Below are positions 18,686 through 28,989 of a stretch of 64,000 bases of DNA, one piece after another. The DNA lies in assembly GCF_032925565.1 (NCBI RefSeq), contig NZ_CP136708.1:3968001-4032000 (forward strand). The letters are read 5' to 3'. Position numbers and translations under genes: made by a program. The notes under the pieces are model-generated. The model did no database searches and was not told where the DNA came from. It saw only the letters and a program-made list of their open reading frames with translations. Source of the stretch: Alteromonas sp. CI.11.F.A3 (GTDB lineage: Bacteria; Pseudomonadota; Gammaproteobacteria; Enterobacterales; Alteromonadaceae). Numbering within the stretch: position 1 is the stretch's first letter; each line of letters begins with the position of its first letter.

Positions 18686-19542
18686 TAAAAGCCACGCTTT
18701 TGTTTTATCAACTCGTAAGCAGACTGAATATCTTGGGTCTTTTTCTTGGCCATTTCCATCGCTTGTTCAGGCAAGCCTTTAGATACAAGCTTATCGGGAT
18801 GATGCTCTGCCATACGCTTTCGGTAGGCTCGTTTAATGGTTTTTTCATCATCAGACGCAGTAACACCCAAAATACGGTAAGCATCATCAAGAGATTGTTT
18901 TTCGGTATACGCGCTTTGCTGGGAAGAACGCTGCTGGCCATGGGCGCCTTGGCCACTTTGTCCTCCTCGCTGTCTAAAGCGTATTTCAGCCTCAAACATA
19001 GAAATAAGATAATCGAGGTCTCGGCGTCTAAAGCCCAGTGGCTTCGCTACTTTTTCTAATACCACATACTCTTCTTGGGTTAACTTGCCATCGGCAAACG
19101 CCGCTTGAATCAATATTTCTAAGAAAACTTGTAGAATATCTCGGCGACCATGGCTGGCTTCATACAGGCCTTTCAAAGTATCTGTAATAGGGAAGTCTCT
19201 GGCTTTACCTTCACGAAACGCTTCTTGTGCTTCTTTTCGTGCATCACCGGTTAACTTCATGTCATCCATGAGTGCGGTGGCAATTTGAATTTCACGGCTA
19301 GTGACTTTGCCATCAGATTTCGCTAAATGACCCAGCGCTGAGAACAAGCTATGAAAAAACACGGCTTGTTGCTTCATACTGTTTTGATCGGTAAAGAAAC
19401 GGCCGAACCCACCAAGTTGATTAAAGTCTTGGCTGTAAGCCTTATCAAAGAAATGCCCTACAATTAGCCCTAAAACAGCACCGGGGATTTTTAAAAACAT
19501 AAACCCAAAAAGTACACCAAGGATTTTTCCCCACACAGCCAT
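18685..19542 (-). CDS. djlA: Membrane-anchored J-domain co-chaperone DjlA
   Basis: 285 residues. A single N-terminal hydrophobic segment (residues 5-30, rich in glycine) anchors the protein. A TerB-like helical domain follows (residues 55-180; LGHLAKSDGKVTSREI and AAFADGKLTQEEYVVLEKVA). A low-complexity G/Q/S linker at about 192-215 leads to a C-terminal J domain (residues 220-285) with the HPD motif in MAEHHPDKLVSKG. It stimulates DnaK ATPase; in E. coli it influences capsule synthesis. Coupled to xerD by a TAATG overlap and transcribed divergently from lptD. Confidence 0.94.
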   Translation of the reverse strand: MAVWGKILGVLFGFMFLKIPGAVLGLIVGHFFDKAYSQDFNQLGGFGRFFTDQNSMKQQAVFFHSLFSALGHLAKSDGKVTSREIQIATALMDDMKLTGDARKEAQEAFREGKARDFPITDTLKGLYEASHGRRDILQVFLEILIQAAFADGKLTQEEYVVLEKVAKPLGFRRRDLDYLISMFEAEIRFRQRGGQSGQGAHGQQRSSQQSAYTEKQSLDDAYRILGVTASDDEKTIKRAYRKRMAEHHPDKLVSKGLPEQAMEMAKKKTQDIQSAYELIKQKRGF

Positions 19543-19983
19543 GTCAGCATTCTCCTGTAATCATTAGCGCATTGTTGATGATGATTTTGCACCCAACCAA
19601 CGCCTGAAATCGTTGTTTAAGCACCATGATCTGCAAGCCTTATAAGGCTATAAAAATAAAGTAATCATTAGAAGTAGGTATAGCTTGACGCTTTTCAAGC
19701 TAAAAACTTGTCTATTCACTTCATTAATTGAGTAGTTTTTTATGCAATAAGTCAGTAAATATGCGGTAAATCACTATTTAGATAAAGAGAAATACGATTT
19801 TTTTAATCCAATGGTTGGTAAATACAGCAGAAGTGCTTAGAATTGACGGCTAATTACATTGCGTTAACTGCCAACGCTACTTAGGTTGGCGTATTATTAA
19901 CTCTATGCAGAACTATATGTGCGCCTTAAGGTCACACCATATAGTGTCAGCACCGAATAACAAAACAGGCCATTCACCACCGC
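19543..19983 (+). other. Divergent intergenic region between djlA and lptD (441 bp)
   Basis: AT-rich and without a credible gene. It holds two clear inverted repeats: TAGCTTGA/TCAAGCTA (19681-19702, six-base loop) and GCCAAC/GTTGGC with a nine-base spacer (19870-19890), the latter just before a TATTAT that could serve as a -10 for lptD. I did not find a convincing sigma-E promoter, although lptD is sigma-E controlled in E. coli. Confidence 0.4.
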
Positions 19984-22218
19984 ATGAAAAAGACCTGCGC
20001 CATGCTTGTTTCCGCGACCTTGTCTACTCACGTCGCGTTTGCACAGGAAGCTAATCCAGAATCAGTCTCACCGCTAGCCTTTTGCTCGGTGGAGCCCATT
20101 GTCTTTAAAAGCTCAGCACTTATGCCTAAGGGGCATGTGAAGGTTGAAGCCAACCGAACTGAAATCATCGAAAATAAAGTAGCACTGTTTTCAGGTAATG
20201 TGGATATTACGTCTGATAGCGCCATCATTAGTGCGTCTCAAGCACAAGTGAATGGCAATGGTGAAGACGTTCTGGCTAAAGGCGATGTGCATTTTCGCGA
20301 TGCACAATTAAGCGTAGAAAGTGATGCGGTGTCACTTCGTTCGAAAGAAGAACGCTTAGAAATGCAAAACACCCGTTATCAATTAACGGGGTTTGTTGGT
20401 CAAGGCGCTGCCGAAGACATATTGGTTGATACCAATGAGGGTATTGTTTTAAAGGAAGTGAGTTTTACTACCTGCCCTGAAGGCCATGAAGATTGGATGA
20501 TTCGGGCCAGTGAGATTAGTATTGAAAAAGGCACTGCATGGGGTAAAGCGAAACATACCCGCTTTTATGTTGCTGATGTTCCTGTTTTCTATCTCCCCTA
20601 TTTCGCATTTCCAGTAAGTAATGAACGTCAAACCGGCTTATTGTTTCCTGAAATAACAAGCTCTAGTAATACCGGCATCGATTACACCCAGCCGTTCTAT
20701 TGGAATATTGCCCCTAACTTTGACATGACTATATCGCCTCGGGTGATGACCCAGCGTGGTGTTCAACTAAATACCGAATTTCGTTACCTAACCGAAAAAA
20801 GTGAAGGTACCGCGTACGTAGAGTACTTGCCGAGTGACAGTGATATTGAAGGGTCACCTGACCGTTACTTCTACCGTTTACAGCATCAAGGTCAACTTAA
20901 CGATAACTGGGTATTGGGCATCGATTTCAATGGTTTGAGTGATGACAACTATATTGTCGATTTAGGCTCTGATTATTATAACAGCGCAGACACGCACCTT
21001 TACCGTACCGTAAGCTTGGGTTATTACACCCGAGATCTCACGGTAAATATGCAAGTAAAAGACTTTGAAATATTGGGTGATACCGCCGACAGCTATCGCG
21101 CGCTTCCAGAAGTTAAAATTGATTATCGTACGCCTTTTGGCCGCTATTTCGAATTCAGTGTGAACTCTGAACTGGCGTATTTCGATAACACGTCTGAAAC
21201 CGCACCAACAGCAACTCGCTTTCACGTAGCCCCTACTCTTGCTATGCCTATTCGTGCTGCATGGGGTGAATTTGTTGCCGAAACTACCGTATTGCAAACG
21301 GTTTATAAACAAGAAAATATTCAAGATACAGACTTAGAAGAAAACGTAGAGCGTACTTTAGGTCAAGCTCGCTTGTTCGGCGCGCTGTATTTCGAAAAAG
21401 ACTCTTCATGGTTTGGTAACGATACCGCCATGACGTTAGAGCCTAAAATTCAGTACCTGTATACCTCGTATGAAGACCAAACAGCAATTGGACTTTACGA
21501 TTCAACGCCCTTGCTAACCGATGTTGAAGGGCTATTCAGAGGCCAAGAATTTACCGGGTTGGATAGAATATCAGACAACAACCAAGTTACCCTGGGTATA
21601 ACCAGTCGAATATTGGATAAAAACAATAGGGAACAATTTGTACTTAGCTTGGGTCAGATATTCTACCTTGAAGATAACAAGGTCATTGCCGCGACTAAAA
21701 ATCAAGACCGCTCGGCGCTTGCAGCTGAAATGGACTGGCGGTTTAACAAAAACTGGTACGCCCATTCTGATATTCAAGTGACCACTGACACCGATAAAGT
21801 TGACTTAAGCAGTGTTGGTTTAGAATATCGACAAGATGCAAAGCGATTTATTCAGTTAAGTCATCGATACGTTCGTGATTTAAGTGGTGAAACCATTGAC
21901 CAAGTGGGAATATCGGCGAGTTGGCCTATTGCGGAAAACTGGCAATGGGTGGGACGAACTTACCGTGATATTGAGCGCGACCGCAGTATTGAGACTTATG
22001 CAGGTATTCAGTATGAATCCTGTTGTTGGGCAATACGATTAGTGGCAGAAAGAAGTTTAAGCAACCGTTACGATTCATCGGGGGAGCAATCTACCGACGA
22101 TTTCGATACGGGTGTGTCATTACAATTTATATTCAAAGGTATCGGTACGTCTGGTACACAAAGAAGCATGTTACAAGATGGCATGTTTGGCTATCGTCAG
22201 CCATATAGTTTAAATTAA
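19984..22218 (+). CDS. lptD: LPS-assembly outer-membrane protein LptD
   Basis: 744 residues. Signal peptide residues 1-20 (cleavage AFA-QE). The periplasmic OstA/LptA-like domain spans about 50-190 (VALFSGNVDITSDSAIISASQAQVNG). The rest is a 26-strand-type beta-barrel with the family motifs YLPYFAFPVSNERQTGLLFPE and the C-terminal YESCCWAIRLVAERS. Four cysteines, at 34, 164, 680 and 681, match the pairs that form the two inter-domain disulfides of the E. coli protein. With LptE it inserts LPS into the outer leaflet. First gene of the lptD-surA-pdxA-rsmA-apaG-apaH operon. Confidence 0.96.
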   Translation: MKKTCAMLVSATLSTHVAFAQEANPESVSPLAFCSVEPIVFKSSALMPKGHVKVEANRTEIIENKVALFSGNVDITSDSAIISASQAQVNGNGEDVLAKGDVHFRDAQLSVESDAVSLRSKEERLEMQNTRYQLTGFVGQGAAEDILVDTNEGIVLKEVSFTTCPEGHEDWMIRASEISIEKGTAWGKAKHTRFYVADVPVFYLPYFAFPVSNERQTGLLFPEITSSSNTGIDYTQPFYWNIAPNFDMTISPRVMTQRGVQLNTEFRYLTEKSEGTAYVEYLPSDSDIEGSPDRYFYRLQHQGQLNDNWVLGIDFNGLSDDNYIVDLGSDYYNSADTHLYRTVSLGYYTRDLTVNMQVKDFEILGDTADSYRALPEVKIDYRTPFGRYFEFSVNSELAYFDNTSETAPTATRFHVAPTLAMPIRAAWGEFVAETTVLQTVYKQENIQDTDLEENVERTLGQARLFGALYFEKDSSWFGNDTAMTLEPKIQYLYTSYEDQTAIGLYDSTPLLTDVEGLFRGQEFTGLDRISDNNQVTLGITSRILDKNNREQFVLSLGQIFYLEDNKVIAATKNQDRSALAAEMDWRFNKNWYAHSDIQVTTDTDKVDLSSVGLEYRQDAKRFIQLSHRYVRDLSGETIDQVGISASWPIAENWQWVGRTYRDIERDRSIETYAGIQYESCCWAIRLVAERSLSNRYDSSGEQSTDDFDTGVSLQFIFKGIGTSGTQRSMLQDGMFGYRQPYSLN

Positions 22219-22272
22219 TCCGTTGTAGCGTAGGGAGTAGCCCTACGTTAAGCATTAACCAATAATAAAAGA

Positions 22273-23559
22273 GTGAGTATGAAGTTCATAATCCGGGCCT
22301 TGTTAGTCAGTGCAGTGTTGTCGTTTAGCAGCTACGCGCAAGAAGTAATGCTTGACCGCGTAGCGGTTATTGTCGATCAGGGTGTTGTACTTCAAAGTGA
22401 AGTAGATGCACTCATGAATGACGTTAAACGTAATGCAGAGGCAAATGGGCAAGACCTTCCTTCTGACCGCGCACTGCGTACTCAAGCCATCGAGCGTTTG
22501 ATCACTAAGAGCCTTCAGTTGCAGATGGCACAAAGAATGGGTATTCAAATAAGTGACCCACAGCTTGAGCAAACCATTGCAAATATTGCTGCAAACCAAA
22601 ATACCACGGTAGATGAATTACGCAGACAATTGCGTTTAGAAGGCATTGCTTATGAAGACTACCGTGAAGATATTCGTGAAGAAATCGTAATGGGTGAAGT
22701 ACGTCGCGCGAATGTTCGTCGCCGTGTTTACATTACCGATCAAGAAAGAGAAACCCTTATTGAACTCATGGAACAACAGGGGGCTGAACAAGAAGAATAC
22801 CGTCTAGGCCACATTCTTGTTGGCTTCCCATCGGATCCTTCTGACGAGCAAATCAATGCAGCAAGAGAGCGAGCAGACAAAGTCCTTTCTCTATTAAATT
22901 CTGGGTCAGATTTTGCTAAGATAGCAATTGCATCATCATCAGGTAACGAAGCCTTAGAAGGTGGTGATATGGGTTGGTTGAATATTAACGCTATGCCTAC
23001 CCTGTTTGCTGAAGCGATTCAGGGTAAAGCAAAAGACGAGCTAGTCGGCCCTATTAGAAGTGGTGCTGGTTTTCATATCTTGAAAGTTTTAGATACTCGA
23101 GGCATTGAAAAAGTAACCATTGAAGAGGTTAACTCTCGTCATATCCTCGTTAAGCCTTCAATTATACTCAGTGAAGATAAAGCAAAAGCGATGCTTGTTA
23201 AATTCAGAACTCAGCTTGAAGCGGGTGAAGCTGAATTTGAAGACCTCGCTAAAGAACATTCGGAAGATCCAGGTTCAGCCCTAAAAGGTGGTGAGCTTGG
23301 TTGGTCAGATCCAAACAACTACGTACCAGCTTTTAAAGACGCCCTTGCGCAATTATCGGCTGGTGAATACAGCGACCCAGTACGTTCAGTACACGGTTGG
23401 CACTTAATCCAATTAATCGATAGACGTGTAGACGACGCAACAGAGCGCCGCAAAGAAGACAAAGCGTATCAGCTTATTTTCAACAGAAAGTTCGCAGAAG
23501 AAACGGAAAACTGGTTACGTGAAATGCGCGACGCTGCCTACATTGAAGTTATCGAGTAA
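22273..23559 (+). CDS. surA: Periplasmic chaperone and peptidyl-prolyl isomerase SurA
   Basis: 428 residues, like the E. coli protein. In-frame codons before the ATG at 22279 may shift the start slightly (GTG at 22273 or ATG at 22279; GAGTGAGT supports the ATG weakly). Signal peptide with cleavage after SYA. The N-terminal chaperone domain (RVAVIVDQGVVLQSEVDAL) is followed by two parvulin domains, near 175-275 (YRLGHILVGFPSD) and 285-385 (SRHILVKPSIILSED, GGELGWSDPNNYVPAF). It escorts outer-membrane proteins to the BAM machine. Conserved partner of lptD. Confidence 0.96.
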   Translation: MSMKFIIRALLVSAVLSFSSYAQEVMLDRVAVIVDQGVVLQSEVDALMNDVKRNAEANGQDLPSDRALRTQAIERLITKSLQLQMAQRMGIQISDPQLEQTIANIAANQNTTVDELRRQLRLEGIAYEDYREDIREEIVMGEVRRANVRRRVYITDQERETLIELMEQQGAEQEEYRLGHILVGFPSDPSDEQINAARERADKVLSLLNSGSDFAKIAIASSSGNEALEGGDMGWLNINAMPTLFAEAIQGKAKDELVGPIRSGAGFHILKVLDTRGIEKVTIEEVNSRHILVKPSIILSEDKAKAMLVKFRTQLEAGEAEFEDLAKEHSEDPGSALKGGELGWSDPNNYVPAFKDALAQLSAGEYSDPVRSVHGWHLIQLIDRRVDDATERRKEDKAYQLIFNRKFAEETENWLREMRDAAYIEVIE

Positions 23560-23573
23560 TATATAGAGCATAA

Positions 23574-24557
23574 ATGACACCGATAAAAATTGCAGTAACA
23601 CCAGGTGAGCCTGCCGGTATTGGGCCAGACTTAATTATTAAGCTGGCTCAAGAATCTTGGCAAGCTCAGTTAGTGGTATTCGCCGATGGCGAGATACTAG
23701 AGACCAGAGCGAAAGCGCTTGGTTTACCGCTTACTTTACTTCCTTATGATGCATCAAACCCGCAGGTTCAGCCTGCGGGTTCACTGTTTATTAAGCAAAT
23801 TGATAAAGCCGCCGATGTGGTAGCCGGAACGCTAGATAGCGAGAACGGGTTATACGTAGTAGAAACCCTTCGACAAGCTTGCCAAGCAAACATGGAAGGT
23901 GACTTTCATGCGGTAGTCACAGGACCTGTGCATAAAGGTATTATCAATAAAGCAGGCGTATCTTTTAGTGGCCACACTGAATTTTTCGCTTATCAATCCA
24001 ATACCATTGATGTTGTCATGTTATTGGCAACTGAAGGCTTAAATGTTGCGCTAGCGACTACCCATATTCCTTTAGAATATGTGTCTCGTGCCATCACGAA
24101 AGAACGTCTTCACAAGGTGCTCCATATTATCAATACCGACTTCAAACTGAAGTTTGGTGTTCGTAATCCACATATCTACGTGTGTGGGCTCAATCCCCAT
24201 GCAGGTGAAGATGGGCATATTGGTACAGAAGAAATTCAAACCATTATTCCGGCATTAAATGAGTTGCGTGAAGAAGGCCTAAATATTACCGGGCCACTTC
24301 CTGCGGACACTATATTTCAGCCTAAATATCTGGAAGATGCAGACGTTGTTCTTGCGATGTACCACGACCAAGGCCTTCCCGTGCTAAAATATAAAGGGTT
24401 TGGCGCTTCGGTTAACATCACCCTTGGCCTTCCATTTATAAGAACATCCGTCGATCACGGTACTGCACTTGATTTAGCAGGCCATGGTAATGCCGATCCT
24501 GGCAGTTTCAGAAAAGCATTGGAAAAAGCCATTGAGCTTGCACATCATCAACAATGA
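23574..24557 (+). CDS. pdxA: 4-hydroxythreonine-4-phosphate dehydrogenase
   Basis: 327 residues. Starts with [18 protein letters not shown], and carries the metal-binding histidines in [21 protein letters not shown] and [16 protein letters not shown]. It oxidises 4-phosphohydroxy-threonine in the vitamin B6 pathway and supplies PdxJ, encoded at 13012. It lies 14 bases after surA; its stop overlaps the rsmA start (ATGA). Confidence 0.97.
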   Translation: MTPIKIAVTPGEPAGIGPDLIIKLAQESWQAQLVVFADGEILETRAKALGLPLTLLPYDASNPQVQPAGSLFIKQIDKAADVVAGTLDSENGLYVVETLRQACQANMEGDFHAVVTGPVHKGIINKAGVSFSGHTEFFAYQSNTIDVVMLLATEGLNVALATTHIPLEYVSRAITKERLHKVLHIINTDFKLKFGVRNPHIYVCGLNPHAGEDGHIGTEEIQTIIPALNELREEGLNITGPLPADTIFQPKYLEDADVVLAMYHDQGLPVLKYKGFGASVNITLGLPFIRTSVDHGTALDLAGHGNADPGSFRKALEKAIELAHHQQ

Positions 24558-25381
24558 GTAAAACACATTTAGGCCACACGGCCAGAAAACGCTTCGGACA
24601 AAACTTCCTACATGACGACTATGTGATTGGTCAGATTGTGTCGGCGATTAATCCGCAACACGAGCAAAACTTGGTTGAAATAGGCCCAGGATTAGGCGCA
24701 CTAACCGATCCGGTTTGCGATGAAGTTGAAGCACTTACCGTTATCGAGCTTGACCGCGATTTGGCCAAGCGTTTACGCGAGCATCCGTTTAACGGCGATA
24801 AGCTAACAGTTATTGAGCAAGACGCAATGACAATGGATTTCACTGAGCTGGCTAAAACCATGCCTGTGAAAGATAAAGGCTTGCGCGTTTTTGGTAACTT
24901 ACCGTACAACATCTCAACGCCGTTGATGTTTCATTTGTTCTCTCACGCCGCCTGCGTAGATGACATGCACTTTATGCTACAAAAAGAAGTGGTGAATCGC
25001 TTAGCTGCTGGTCATGGCTCTAAAAGTTATGGTCGATTATCGGTAATGGCGCAATACTATTGTAAAGTCATGCCGGTACTCAATGTACCACCAGGTGCCT
25101 TTAAGCCGCCCCCGAAGGTTGATTCTGCGGTAGTACGTCTTATTCCACATAAAACACCGCCGGTGGATGTGGTTTCAGTAGCTACCCTTGAGCGAGTATG
25201 CGCGCAGGCGTTCAATCAACGTCGCAAGACAATACGAAACTCGTTAAAAGAAAGTCTTACTGAAGCACAAATCAGCGAGCTGGGTATAAACCCAACCGTA
25301 AGGGCTGAAGTGCTATCCTTGCAGGATTTCGCCACCATAGCGAATGCAGTATCAGCGTTAGAAGAAGCACAAGAAAATTAA
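24554..25381 (+). CDS. rsmA: 16S rRNA (adenine-1518/1519-N6)-dimethyltransferase RsmA (KsgA)
   Basis: 275 residues. Motifs: [11 protein letters not shown] at the start, SAM-binding [13 protein letters not shown], the catalytic [13 protein letters not shown], and the C-terminal [13 protein letters not shown]. It dimethylates two adjacent adenines in helix 45 of 16S rRNA as a late 30S checkpoint; loss confers kasugamycin resistance. It overlaps pdxA by four bases and is followed by apaG after nine. Confidence 0.97.
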   Translation: MSKTHLGHTARKRFGQNFLHDDYVIGQIVSAINPQHEQNLVEIGPGLGALTDPVCDEVEALTVIELDRDLAKRLREHPFNGDKLTVIEQDAMTMDFTELAKTMPVKDKGLRVFGNLPYNISTPLMFHLFSHAACVDDMHFMLQKEVVNRLAAGHGSKSYGRLSVMAQYYCKVMPVLNVPPGAFKPPPKVDSAVVRLIPHKTPPVDVVSVATLERVCAQAFNQRRKTIRNSLKESLTEAQISELGINPTVRAEVLSLQDFATIANAVSALEEAQEN

Positions 25382-25390
25382 AGTTAGCTT

Positions 25391-25765
25391 ATGAATGAGT
25401 CTGAAATTAAGGTGCGGGTGAAAACCCGTCACCTGCCCGAGCATCTACCTTCTGATTCGCCACAATTCGCGTTCGCTTATCACGTGACCATTGTTAATGA
25501 CAGCCAAGAAACGGTACAACTGATTAATCGTTACTGGCAAATTACCGATGCTAACGGTAAAACCTCAGAGGTAAGTGGATCAGGTGTTGTAGGTAAACAG
25601 CCCATATTAAAACCGGGCGAAGATTTTGACTATACCAGTGGTGCAGTACTTGATACCCCGGTAGGAAATATGCAAGGCTATTACGAAATGGAGCGTGAAA
25701 ACGGAGAACGTTTTCGTGTTCCCATTGAAGTATTCCGTTTAGCGGTTCCCAACATTCTTCACTAA
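25391..25765 (+). CDS. apaG: ApaG protein (DUF525)
   Basis: 124 residues, the family length. A beta-sandwich of the fibronectin-like ApaG fold with FAFAYHVTIVND, INRYWQITDANGKTSEVSG, GVVGKQPILKPGEDFDYTSG and MQGYYEME, all conserved. Biochemical role unsettled; it is linked to ApaH and dinucleotide polyphosphates. Sits between rsmA and apaH as in E. coli. Confidence 0.95.
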   Translation: MNESEIKVRVKTRHLPEHLPSDSPQFAFAYHVTIVNDSQETVQLINRYWQITDANGKTSEVSGSGVVGKQPILKPGEDFDYTSGAVLDTPVGNMQGYYEMERENGERFRVPIEVFRLAVPNILH

Positions 25766-25776
25766 GTTTGAGACTT

Positions 25777-26592
25777 ATGACCTATCGCAACACCTTTGTA
25801 GTGGGTGATATTCAAGGCTGTTATGGCGGGCTACAGCAACTGCTAGAAAAAGCCAAATTCTCTGCGGATAAAGACAAACTCATCGCCGTTGGCGACTTAG
25901 TTGCCCGAGGCGAAGACTCGTTAGGTACCTTACGGTTTCTAAAAAGCTTAGGTAGCAGTTTTGAGACAGTGCTAGGAAACCATGACCTTCACTTGTTGGC
26001 TGTGGCGAATAAGATTCGTAAACCTAAGAAAGCTGACAACCTTCAGCCCTTACTTGATGCTCCCGATTTAAAAGCATTGCTAGATTGGCTTCGCCAGTTT
26101 CCCCTCGCTAAAAAAATCAATGCCAATCAAACTATTGTACATGCCGGTCTTTACCCGCATTGGAGTACAGACACACTCGTCAGCTTAAGTGATGAAATCA
26201 GTCAACAATTACAATCGAAGCACTATACTGATTTTTTGAAAAACATGTACGGCAACACGCCAGTCAAGTGGTCTGATAAACTTGAAGGCGTACCGCGAAC
26301 TCGCTTTATTGTAAACGCATGTACTAGAATGCGCTTTTTAAACGCAGATACTAGCTTAGAGTTTGAGACCAAATCCCATCCTTCTCAAGCGTCAAAGTCT
26401 GTTGTACCTTGGTTCAAAATAAACAATGCCCACCTTAACGCTCAAGAACAGGTACTTTTCGGTCATTGGGCTGCACTGAATAGTGAGACGCAAGATAATC
26501 GTTTCGTTGCATTAGATACCGGTTATGTTTGGGGCCAAGAAATGACCATGCTGGATGTCAATACAGGTAAGCTCATCAGAGTACATGCATAA
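25777..26592 (+). CDS. apaH: Bis(5'-nucleosyl)-tetraphosphatase, symmetrical
   Basis: 271 residues from the ATG at 25777, eleven bases after apaG; a TTG three codons earlier is less likely. The calcineurin-like phosphoesterase motifs are present: VVGDIQGCYGG, AVGDLVARGEDS, VLGNHDLHLLAV, and a histidine-bearing FGHWAALN near the end. It hydrolyses Ap4A to two ADP and, in E. coli, can remove Np4 caps from RNA. Last gene of the lptD operon. Confidence 0.96.
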   Translation: MTYRNTFVVGDIQGCYGGLQQLLEKAKFSADKDKLIAVGDLVARGEDSLGTLRFLKSLGSSFETVLGNHDLHLLAVANKIRKPKKADNLQPLLDAPDLKALLDWLRQFPLAKKINANQTIVHAGLYPHWSTDTLVSLSDEISQQLQSKHYTDFLKNMYGNTPVKWSDKLEGVPRTRFIVNACTRMRFLNADTSLEFETKSHPSQASKSVVPWFKINNAHLNAQEQVLFGHWAALNSETQDNRFVALDTGYVWGQEMTMLDVNTGKLIRVHA

Positions 26593-26646
26593 ATTACTTA
26601 ATTGATACAGCAAACTACTAAATCACAAATTCTTGTGCTTTACTTG

Positions 26647-26673
26647 TTAACTTAATAGCTTACCTGCCGATAC
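26647..26673 (+). promoter_or_regulatory. Sigma-28 (FliA)-like promoter of the chemoreceptor gene
   Basis: TTAA, 15 bases, then GCCGATAC, against the flagellar consensus TAAA-N15-GCCGATAA: 10 of 12 specified bases match with the exact spacing. It lies about 145 bases before the chemoreceptor start and nothing else begins nearby, which fits late flagellar-class expression. Confidence 0.65.
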
Positions 26674-26818
26674 TCTGGTTATATACGTTAGTCTATAATC
26701 CCATTACAGTTCATGTTATGTATTTTAATACCTTTCTCTGGGTCATTGAGGTGTATTTTGGACGTAGTGCGGGGTAGTATCGTCACGCAAAAGAATAAAA
26801 AATAGTCTAGGAGTTTCA

Positions 26819-28843
26819 ATGAAGATTACAGTAGCCACTCGCGTAATCGGCGGTTTTGTAGCAATTACTTGTCTACTGATTGTCATTAGCGTTGTTTCGT
26901 TGTTTAACCTCAATTCCATCGGTTCAGCTACCGAAGAGGTAAATGACATAGCGCTTCCTACAGTAGCGGGTAGTAACGCCTTAAAAGCGAACTTCCTGAA
27001 CATGGGTAGATTGACATTCGAAGCCTATATTGAAGAAAATTTATCGGGCCTTCAGGAAAAGCGCACTGCTTTCAATCAAAGCCGAGATATGTTCGAAACT
27101 GAATATAAGAAGCTTGCCACTGCGGTTGCCAATGAACCTGAACTGCAAAGTAAGTTAAACAGCGTTCGAGCTTCCTATGATAACTACATTAAAAATGTTG
27201 AAGCGGTTTACCTGAACCACCAAAAGTTCATGGATATTCGAAACACTATTGACGACCGTTTAGGTGATGCTGAAGACAATGCTGACGATGCGTCTACTTA
27301 CCTACTAGACTTTTCAGACCTTGACGCAGTGCAAAGCGACCCAAATCTTAGACGCGCAGCAGATATTGGTAGCCAACTAGAAACCTCATTACTTTCTTTA
27401 CTTACCGTTTCTTATGAATACGTAAAAACAGAAACTATCGTACGCTCTCAAACGCTAGGTAACGAAGTTGACTTAGTGGTAGATAAGGTTGCTACTTTAC
27501 TTAGCGATATGGGCCAAGCCGCTGGGCAGCGCGACCAATCTGGTACGCTTAGCGATATTAATGAATTGGTAAACGATGCTCTAAATGCGATTACCGCCAG
27601 TGATGGCGTCATGGCGCTGCATGTAGAAAGACTAGAACGCAGAAATGACTCTGAAAACGCGCTTAATGCGTCAGATAAAAACATTGCGAATGGTATTGTG
27701 GAACTTGAGCAGCTTCTTTCTCTTGCTGATGCTAAAGCGAAAGACGTAGAAAACCAAGTGAACAGCGCTATCACCACAGGTAACATTATTATCAGTGCGG
27801 TGGTTATTCTGTCTATTGCGATAGCCATCATTATTGGTTACATAACAGTTCGTGCCATTACTCGCCCGCTGTACCGCGTGAACGAGTTGCTTACCGTGGC
27901 GTCGTCTGGAGACTTAACCCATCGCCTTGACGATTCTGCTGAAGATGAATTTGGCCTATTAGCTAAAAACTGTAATAACCTGATTGGTAACCTTAAAGAG
28001 CTGATTTCAGGAATTAATACCCGTGCCGAGCAACTTGCCGCAGCATCAGAACAAACCTCTGCCGTTACTGCGCAAACCACCCATTCGATTCAAGATCAGA
28101 AGTCGCAAATTGGCCAGGTGGCAACAGCGACTACAGAAATGCACTCTACCTCGCAATTGGTAGTGCAAAACGCTGAAGATACGCTGAGCCAAATTCGCCA
28201 TGCGGATGCAGAGGCTGAAAATGTACGTCAACTCTCGCTTGAGAATAAACGTATTATCGAAATTCTAGCCAAAGACGTACAAGACGCTGCAGATGTTATT
28301 AACAAACTTCATCAAGACAGCGCCAGCATCGGTGGCATTCTTGATGTTATCCGCGGCGTGGCCGACCAAACTAACCTACTTGCCTTGAATGCGGCCATTG
28401 AAGCGGCTCGTGCGGGTGAGCAAGGTAGAGGCTTTGCGGTAGTTGCTGATGAGGTTCGTACTCTTGCCAGCCGCACGCAACAGTCTACGCAGGAAATCAA
28501 CGCGATGATTGAGGTACTTCAAGCGGGTGCTGAACGCGCGGTATCGGTAATGAATCAAGGTAAAGAGCAAACCGTAGCCTGTGTAGAGCAAACGGAAAAA
28601 GCGACGCAAGCCCTTGATATTATCTCTGAAGCTGTACACAAAGCTCACGACGTAAGTTCTCAAATTGAACAATCGGCACGTGAACAAAATACTGTGTCAC
28701 AAGAAATTAGCGAGAAGCTTGAAACTATCGTTAATATTGCTGAAGAAACCACATCAGGTGCTCAGCAAACTTCTGACTCTAGCCACGAAGTGGCAAGACT
28801 TGCTGAAGAACTACAGCAATCTATCCGTCAGTTTAAGGTCTAG
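26819..28843 (+). CDS. Methyl-accepting chemotaxis protein
   Basis: 674 residues. Transmembrane helices near 9-32 and 322-345 enclose a helical periplasmic sensor of about 290 residues with no cache motif that I can recognise. A HAMP domain follows (about 346-400; [12 protein letters not shown]), then the long coiled-coil signalling domain, with the invariant tip near [20 protein letters not shown] and [15 protein letters not shown]. There is no C-terminal CheR-tethering pentapeptide. TAGGAG precedes the ATG. Its sigma-28-like promoter ties it to motility. Ligand unknown. Confidence 0.95.
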   Translation: MKITVATRVIGGFVAITCLLIVISVVSLFNLNSIGSATEEVNDIALPTVAGSNALKANFLNMGRLTFEAYIEENLSGLQEKRTAFNQSRDMFETEYKKLATAVANEPELQSKLNSVRASYDNYIKNVEAVYLNHQKFMDIRNTIDDRLGDAEDNADDASTYLLDFSDLDAVQSDPNLRRAADIGSQLETSLLSLLTVSYEYVKTETIVRSQTLGNEVDLVVDKVATLLSDMGQAAGQRDQSGTLSDINELVNDALNAITASDGVMALHVERLERRNDSENALNASDKNIANGIVELEQLLSLADAKAKDVENQVNSAITTGNIIISAVVILSIAIAIIIGYITVRAITRPLYRVNELLTVASSGDLTHRLDDSAEDEFGLLAKNCNNLIGNLKELISGINTRAEQLAAASEQTSAVTAQTTHSIQDQKSQIGQVATATTEMHSTSQLVVQNAEDTLSQIRHADAEAENVRQLSLENKRIIEILAKDVQDAADVINKLHQDSASIGGILDVIRGVADQTNLLALNAAIEAARAGEQGRGFAVVADEVRTLASRTQQSTQEINAMIEVLQAGAERAVSVMNQGKEQTVACVEQTEKATQALDIISEAVHKAHDVSSQIEQSAREQNTVSQEISEKLETIVNIAEETTSGAQQTSDSSHEVARLAEELQQSIRQFKV

Positions 28844-28936
28844 TTCCACTTAAGGTTTAGCACCACACTGAGTATTTGGTTTGCTTGAATTGAGTTAAAC
28901 TAGATTGGATTGACTTAAATAGTCAGCTTTAAATAA

Positions 28937-28964
28937 AAAAGGGAAGGTTAACACCTTCCCTTTT
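28937..28964. terminator. Bidirectional terminator between the chemoreceptor and lysC
   Basis: GGGAAGGT/ACCTTCCC perfect stem with a four-base TAAC loop, A run on the left and TTTT on the right. It serves two convergent genes. Confidence 0.9.
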
Positions 28965-28989
28965 CTGTCTGTGAGAAAAACATAACGCG

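Noticed and set aside
19543-19983. Sigma-E promoter before lptD
   Set aside because: I found no GAACTT-type -35 paired with a TCTGA-type -10 at the right spacing.
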